Positions 60,710 through 64,000 of a stretch of 64,000 nt of DNA are shown in pieces. Source of the DNA: Pantoea sp. AS-PWVM4 (lineage in GTDB: Bacteria; Pseudomonadota; Gammaproteobacteria; Enterobacterales; Enterobacteriaceae); NCBI RefSeq assembly GCF_000468095.1, contig NZ_ASZC01000003.1, positions 62,001 through 126,000 on the forward strand. The letters are read 5' to 3'. The position numbers and the translations under genes are program-made. Within the stretch, counting starts at the first letter, position 1, and every line of letters starts with the position of its first letter. Below the pieces are notes generated by a model. That model saw only the letters and a list, made by a program, of their open reading frames with translations, did no database searches and had not been told where the DNA came from.

Positions 60710-62041
60710 ATGCCAGGTCCGTTTGTAGTACCCGTGCACGGCGATGTGACATTACCGGAAAAAGTCGATGTGGTGGTGATTGGCGGCGGCATTATTGGCT
60801 GCGCTACCGCGCTGGAAATTGCTGAGCAGGGCGTCAGTGTCGCGCTGTGCGAAAAGGGCGGCATTGGTCATGAGCAGTCAAGCCGCAACTGGGGATGGGT
60901 GCGACTGGCACGGCGTGATCCGCGTGAAGTGCCGCTGATGGCTGAATCGCTGCGACTCTGGCAGCAACTGGATCAGCGTTTACAGGCGGATACCGGTTAT
61001 CGGCGTGCAGGCATCACCTTTAACTGTGCTAACGACCAGGAGTTCAGTGAACTGCAAAACTGGTCGCGCCATATGGATGGCACCGGCTTTCGTGCTGAGA
61101 TGCTGGATCGTGACGGGGTCGCGCAACGGTTTCCCGGCCATAAAGTGCAGGGCGTTGGTGCACTCTACACCCCGGATGATGGCCGCGCCGAGCCGCAGAA
61201 AGCGGCCCCGGCCATTGCCGAAGCGGCGCGTCGCCACGGTGCTCATATTCTGACGGAGTGCGCGGTGCGCGGCATTGAAACCAGCGGTGGGCGGATTTCC
61301 GGGGTGGTAACCGAACGCGGTGCCATCGCCTGCCAGACGGTGGTGCTGGCAGGAGGCGCCTGGTCCAGTTTGATGGCACAACGTTTTGGCCTGTTTCTGC
61401 CGCAGCTCAAGGTATTAAACAGCGTGGTGCGCACTGAGCCACTGCCCGGTGGCCCGGAAGCGGCATTCTGGACACGCGATTTTGCCATTCGCAAACGTCA
61501 GGACGGCGGCTACTCCATCGCCTCCGGTCATGAAAGTGAAGTGGATATTGTGCCGGACAGCTTCCGCTTTGCGCGTAACTTCCTGCCTGCGCTGCGCCAT
61601 GAATGGGGTTCGCTGCGGCTGCGGCTGACCGGACGTTTCTATGACGAGTGGCGGATGGCACGCCACTGGCATCTGGATGAACCCAGCCCGTTTGAGTACT
61701 GCCGCGTACTGGACCTGCCGCCGTCGAAAAAACTCACCAATAACGTGCTGGAGCAACTGAAGCAGCAACTGCCGGCGCTGGCCGGACTGAAGGTGGCGCA
61801 ACGCTGGGGCGGATGCATCGATGTGCTGCCCGACGCCATTCCGGTGATTTCCCATGTTGACCGCTATCCCGGCCTGGTGATGGCGACCGGCTTCTCGGGT
61901 CACGGCTTTGGCATTGGTCCGGGAGCCGGGCGTCTCACCGCCGATCTGGTGCTAAACCGCACGCCAGTGGTGGACCCGAAAGCGTTCCGTTTTTCACGTT
62001 TCACTGATGGTTCGAAGATTGAAATTATGACCGGCTACTAA
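60710..62041 (+). CDS. FAD-dependent oxidoreductase of the DAO/OrdL family (paralogue of the 12042 gene)
   Basis: A 443-aa flavoprotein, equal in length to the product of 12042 and sharing long similar blocks. The FAD motif is VVVIGGGIIGCATALEIAEQG, followed by GHEQSSRNWGWVRLARRDPREVPLMAESL. The C-terminus has AQRWGGCIDVLPDAIPVISHV and FSGHGFGIGPGAGRLTADLV, ending VDPKAFRFSRFTDGS. It probably dehydrogenates an amino-acid derivative imported by the adjoining ABC system. The ATG at 60710 follows GGGAA; a GTG at 60698 is in frame. Controlled perhaps by the MarR protein through the palindrome at 60607. Confidence 0.87.
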   Translation: MPGPFVVPVHGDVTLPEKVDVVVIGGGIIGCATALEIAEQGVSVALCEKGGIGHEQSSRNWGWVRLARRDPREVPLMAESLRLWQQLDQRLQADTGYRRAGITFNCANDQEFSELQNWSRHMDGTGFRAEMLDRDGVAQRFPGHKVQGVGALYTPDDGRAEPQKAAPAIAEAARRHGAHILTECAVRGIETSGGRISGVVTERGAIACQTVVLAGGAWSSLMAQRFGLFLPQLKVLNSVVRTEPLPGGPEAAFWTRDFAIRKRQDGGYSIASGHESEVDIVPDSFRFARNFLPALRHEWGSLRLRLTGRFYDEWRMARHWHLDEPSPFEYCRVLDLPPSKKLTNNVLEQLKQQLPALAGLKVAQRWGGCIDVLPDAIPVISHVDRYPGLVMATGFSGHGFGIGPGAGRLTADLVLNRTPVVDPKAFRFSRFTDGSKIEIMTGY

Positions 62042-62092
62042 CTCTGATTGCCGCTGCGCGGCGTTGTGTTTCTGTTCACCTGAGGAAAAACG

Positions 62093-63775
62093 ATGAGTGA
62101 TAAGTTTGCAGATTCCCTGCCAAAAATTTCCCGTCGGCAGGCGCTGGTGTATCTGGCCTCCGGCACCGCCGCGATGGCGCTGCCAGGGCTGTTTGGCAGC
62201 AATGTCGCACGCGCGGCGATGACCGGGGCGGCCGGTAGCGGTGGACAGATGGTGGTCGGATTCTCGCAGGAACCGACGGTGTTCAACCCGTTGATGCCGC
62301 ATATCGAGGTGGATGACGGTCTGCATTTCAGCCTGTTTGATCCGCTGTTCGGCGTTGATGAGAAAGGTAACTTCACCCCGGCACTGGCGACCGAAGTGCC
62401 AACCCAGGCCAATGGCGGCATCTCTGCCGATGGGCTGAATTTTCATCTCAAACTGCGCGATGGCGTGAAGTGGCACGATGGCCAGCCGTTCACTGCGGAA
62501 GACGTGAAGTTCACCCTTGAGTTGCTGGTGGACCCGAATTTCCGCAGCTGGAGCCGTTCCGGACATGAACTGGTGCGTGATATCACCATTGTCTCACCGA
62601 CTGAAATCAAATGGCGGATGGAGAAACCCTATTCGCCTTACACCTCGATCCTCGCCGCCACCTTTATCATTCCCAAACACGGCTTTGCCAACGTGCAGGA
62701 CAAAAACACCGCGCCGTTTAACAGCGCGCCGATTGGCACCGGGCCGTTCAAGTGGCAGCAGCGCGTGCCGGGCGATCATATCGAACTGACCGCTAACAAA
62801 GAGTACTACGGTGATGGACCGAAGCTCGACCGTCTGATTTATAAGTACATCCCGGATCTCAACGTGATGTATACCCAGTTTGTCTCTGGCGATATCGATA
62901 TCGCCGGGTTGCAGTGGATTTCAGCCGACCACTACGACGAGGCGAAAAAATTACCGGGGAAAGTGGTGGACGTATTCCAGAGCGCCACCATTGAGAACTT
63001 TGCGTTTAACCTCGCCCGTCCTCAGTTCCAGGACCCGGCCGTGCGAGAGGCGTTGTATTACGCCATTGATAAACAAACCATTATTGATGCGCTTTACTAC
63101 GGACTGCCGAAACCGACCGAAACCTATATGCCGCGTCAGTCGGCCTATTTCAACGCCTCCCTCCCGGCACACGAATTCAATCTCGACAAGGCCAAAGCCC
63201 TGCTGGATAAAGCGGGCTGGAAACCGGGAGCGGGCGGTATTCGCGAAAAGAATGGCGTCAAACTGTCGTTTACCAACTCCACCACCGCTGGCAACCATCT
63301 GCGCGAACAGATGCAGCAGTTTATGCAGCAGAGCTTCCAGGAGATTGGTGTGGAGATGAAGATTTCCAACCTGCCGCCGGCGGTGATGTGGGGGGATTAC
63401 TGGATGCTGTCGAAGTTTGACAGCGCCATTGTCGGCCTGAATTACCTCACCGGCTCTGATCCCGATACCGCCACGTATATGCGTTCTGATGCCATCCCGG
63501 CGCAGGGGGGCGCGGGGCAGAATGTGTTCCAGTACAAAAATCCCGAAGTGGACAAACTGCTGGCGCAGGGCAGTGCCGAGTTCGCGCCGGAGCAACGCAA
63601 AGCGGCTTACCTGCAAATCCAGTCGCTGGTGCGGAAGGACATGCCATTCCTGACGCTGTTCAGCTTTGCCAACGTGCGCGGGCACAAAGAGGGCGCGGAG
63701 AATATCACGCCCAACATCAACGTGCGTATCGATAGCTGGAACGCCAACACCTGGTACTGGGATAAGAAAGCCTGA
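62093..63775 (+). CDS. ABC transporter substrate-binding protein, SBP family 5, Tat-exported
   Basis: A 560-aa periplasmic peptide-type binding protein. The N-terminus has the twin-arginine motif SRRQALVYLASG at residues 14-25, a moderately hydrophobic stretch and a likely cleavage site NVARAAMTG. LKLRDGVKWHDGQPFTAEDVKFTLELL is diagnostic for SBP_bac_5. TGPFKWQQ and a C-terminal RKDMPFLTLFSFANVRGHKEG also fit. AGG before the ATG. It pairs with the ATPase at 58345 and the permease at 63831. Both peptide-type binding proteins in this window use Tat export. Ligand unknown. Confidence 0.91.
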   Translation: MSDKFADSLPKISRRQALVYLASGTAAMALPGLFGSNVARAAMTGAAGSGGQMVVGFSQEPTVFNPLMPHIEVDDGLHFSLFDPLFGVDEKGNFTPALATEVPTQANGGISADGLNFHLKLRDGVKWHDGQPFTAEDVKFTLELLVDPNFRSWSRSGHELVRDITIVSPTEIKWRMEKPYSPYTSILAATFIIPKHGFANVQDKNTAPFNSAPIGTGPFKWQQRVPGDHIELTANKEYYGDGPKLDRLIYKYIPDLNVMYTQFVSGDIDIAGLQWISADHYDEAKKLPGKVVDVFQSATIENFAFNLARPQFQDPAVREALYYAIDKQTIIDALYYGLPKPTETYMPRQSAYFNASLPAHEFNLDKAKALLDKAGWKPGAGGIREKNGVKLSFTNSTTAGNHLREQMQQFMQQSFQEIGVEMKISNLPPAVMWGDYWMLSKFDSAIVGLNYLTGSDPDTATYMRSDAIPAQGGAGQNVFQYKNPEVDKLLAQGSAEFAPEQRKAAYLQIQSLVRKDMPFLTLFSFANVRGHKEGAENITPNINVRIDSWNANTWYWDKKA

Positions 63776-63830
63776 TTCCATTCACAACGTGCGTGACGGG
63801 CAGGAAGCCGTCACGCCGGGGAGGAGAGCC

Positions 63831-64000
63831 GTGGGCGCATTTCTGTTACGACGTTGCGGTCAAAGCATCATTTTGTTGTTCCTGGTATCCATTATCGGTT
63901 TCGCTGCCCTCAATCTGGCACCGGGCGGGCCGTTGTCGCAATACGCCTTAACACCGGGGATGACCCAGGAGGCGATGCAGCGTATCGCCACACAGATGGG
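63831..64000 (+). CDS. ABC transporter permease, DppB type (partial, cut by window edge)
   Basis: Only the first 56 codons are present. The GTG start at 63831 is preceded by GGGGAGGAGAG, a very strong ribosome site. The protein begins MGAFLLRRCGQSIILLF, then a hydrophobic helix and the motif LNLAPGGPLSQYALTPGMTQEAMQRIATQMG, typical of DppB/OppB permeases. It follows the binding-protein gene by 55 bases and continues the second peptide-type importer beyond the right edge. Confidence 0.9.
   Translation, partial: MGAFLLRRCGQSIILLFLVSIIGFAALNLAPGGPLSQYALTPGMTQEAMQRIATQM

Noticed and set aside
1..64000. tRNA, rRNA or an integrated phage/integrase
   Set aside because: No clover-leaf-like tRNA end, rRNA segment, integrase or phage structural gene was recognised while reading; low-level misses remain possible.

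Overview
The window looks like a chromosomal segment of an Enterobacterales member, most likely Erwiniaceae (Pantoea/Erwinia-like). This rests on close recall-level similarity of phn, liv, amn, MATE and purine-permease products to Escherichia coli proteins, a high GC content, and two abundant families of intergenic palindromic repeats. The taxon is an inference; no rRNA or tRNA gene was seen. Almost everything here is accessory metabolism: uptake systems joined to small catabolic operons.

Region 1 (1-24.4 kb, all plus strand) is a nitrogen/carbon scavenging island. It holds a CysB-type LysR regulator, a GabD-like dehydrogenase, a PuuC-like aldehyde dehydrogenase, a type II HAD hydrolase, a PuuB-like FAD oxidase and a complete oligopeptide-type ABC importer with a Tat-exported binding protein. 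These are followed by a second FAD oxidase, a double-GNAT acetyltransferase, a GhrA-like reductase, an M20 amidohydrolase, a GabT/PuuE-type aminotransferase and an Lrp/AsnC regulator. A second unit has a GNAT enzyme, HyuA/HyuB (hydantoinase/5-oxoprolinase type) and a short-chain dehydrogenase. Together they suggest import of an amine or amino-acid conjugate, oxidative and hydrolytic cleavage, transamination, and entry through succinate. The exact substrate is unknown.

Region 2 (24.4-27.3 kb) carries a REP-associated tyrosine transposase flanked by its probable REP/REPIN targets, and a membrane GGDEF-EAL protein. Region 3 (27.5-38.3 kb) is the carbon-phosphorus lyase cluster phnFGHIJKLMN followed by a separate phnCDE1E2 transporter unit. 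Each unit is preceded by 11-bp-phased PhoB-box repeats. phnO and phnP are not present.

Region 4 (38.2-47.9 kb) is a ribose-type sugar ABC importer with a D-lyxose-isomerase-type enzyme, a class II aldolase and a PfkB kinase. It is bracketed by a minus-strand hybrid histidine kinase and a minus-strand OmpR-type regulator. Region 5 (48.0-58.1 kb) has a purine permease with PurR-like boxes, AMP nucleosidase, a liv-type branched-chain amino acid importer and a MATE pump. Region 6 (58.3 kb to the right edge) is a second dipeptide-type ABC importer with a MarR regulator, an FAD oxidase paralogous to the one at 12.0 kb and a Tat-exported binding protein. Its permease gene is cut by the window edge.

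Two repeat families run through the window. Family A is a REP with core GCGCGATAAATCGCGC, or the compensated variant GCGCAATAAATTGCGC. Family B is a roughly 110-bp double-hairpin element. Family B always lies in the same orientation relative to the gene it follows, and in three cases it appears to supply that gene's TAG stop codon.
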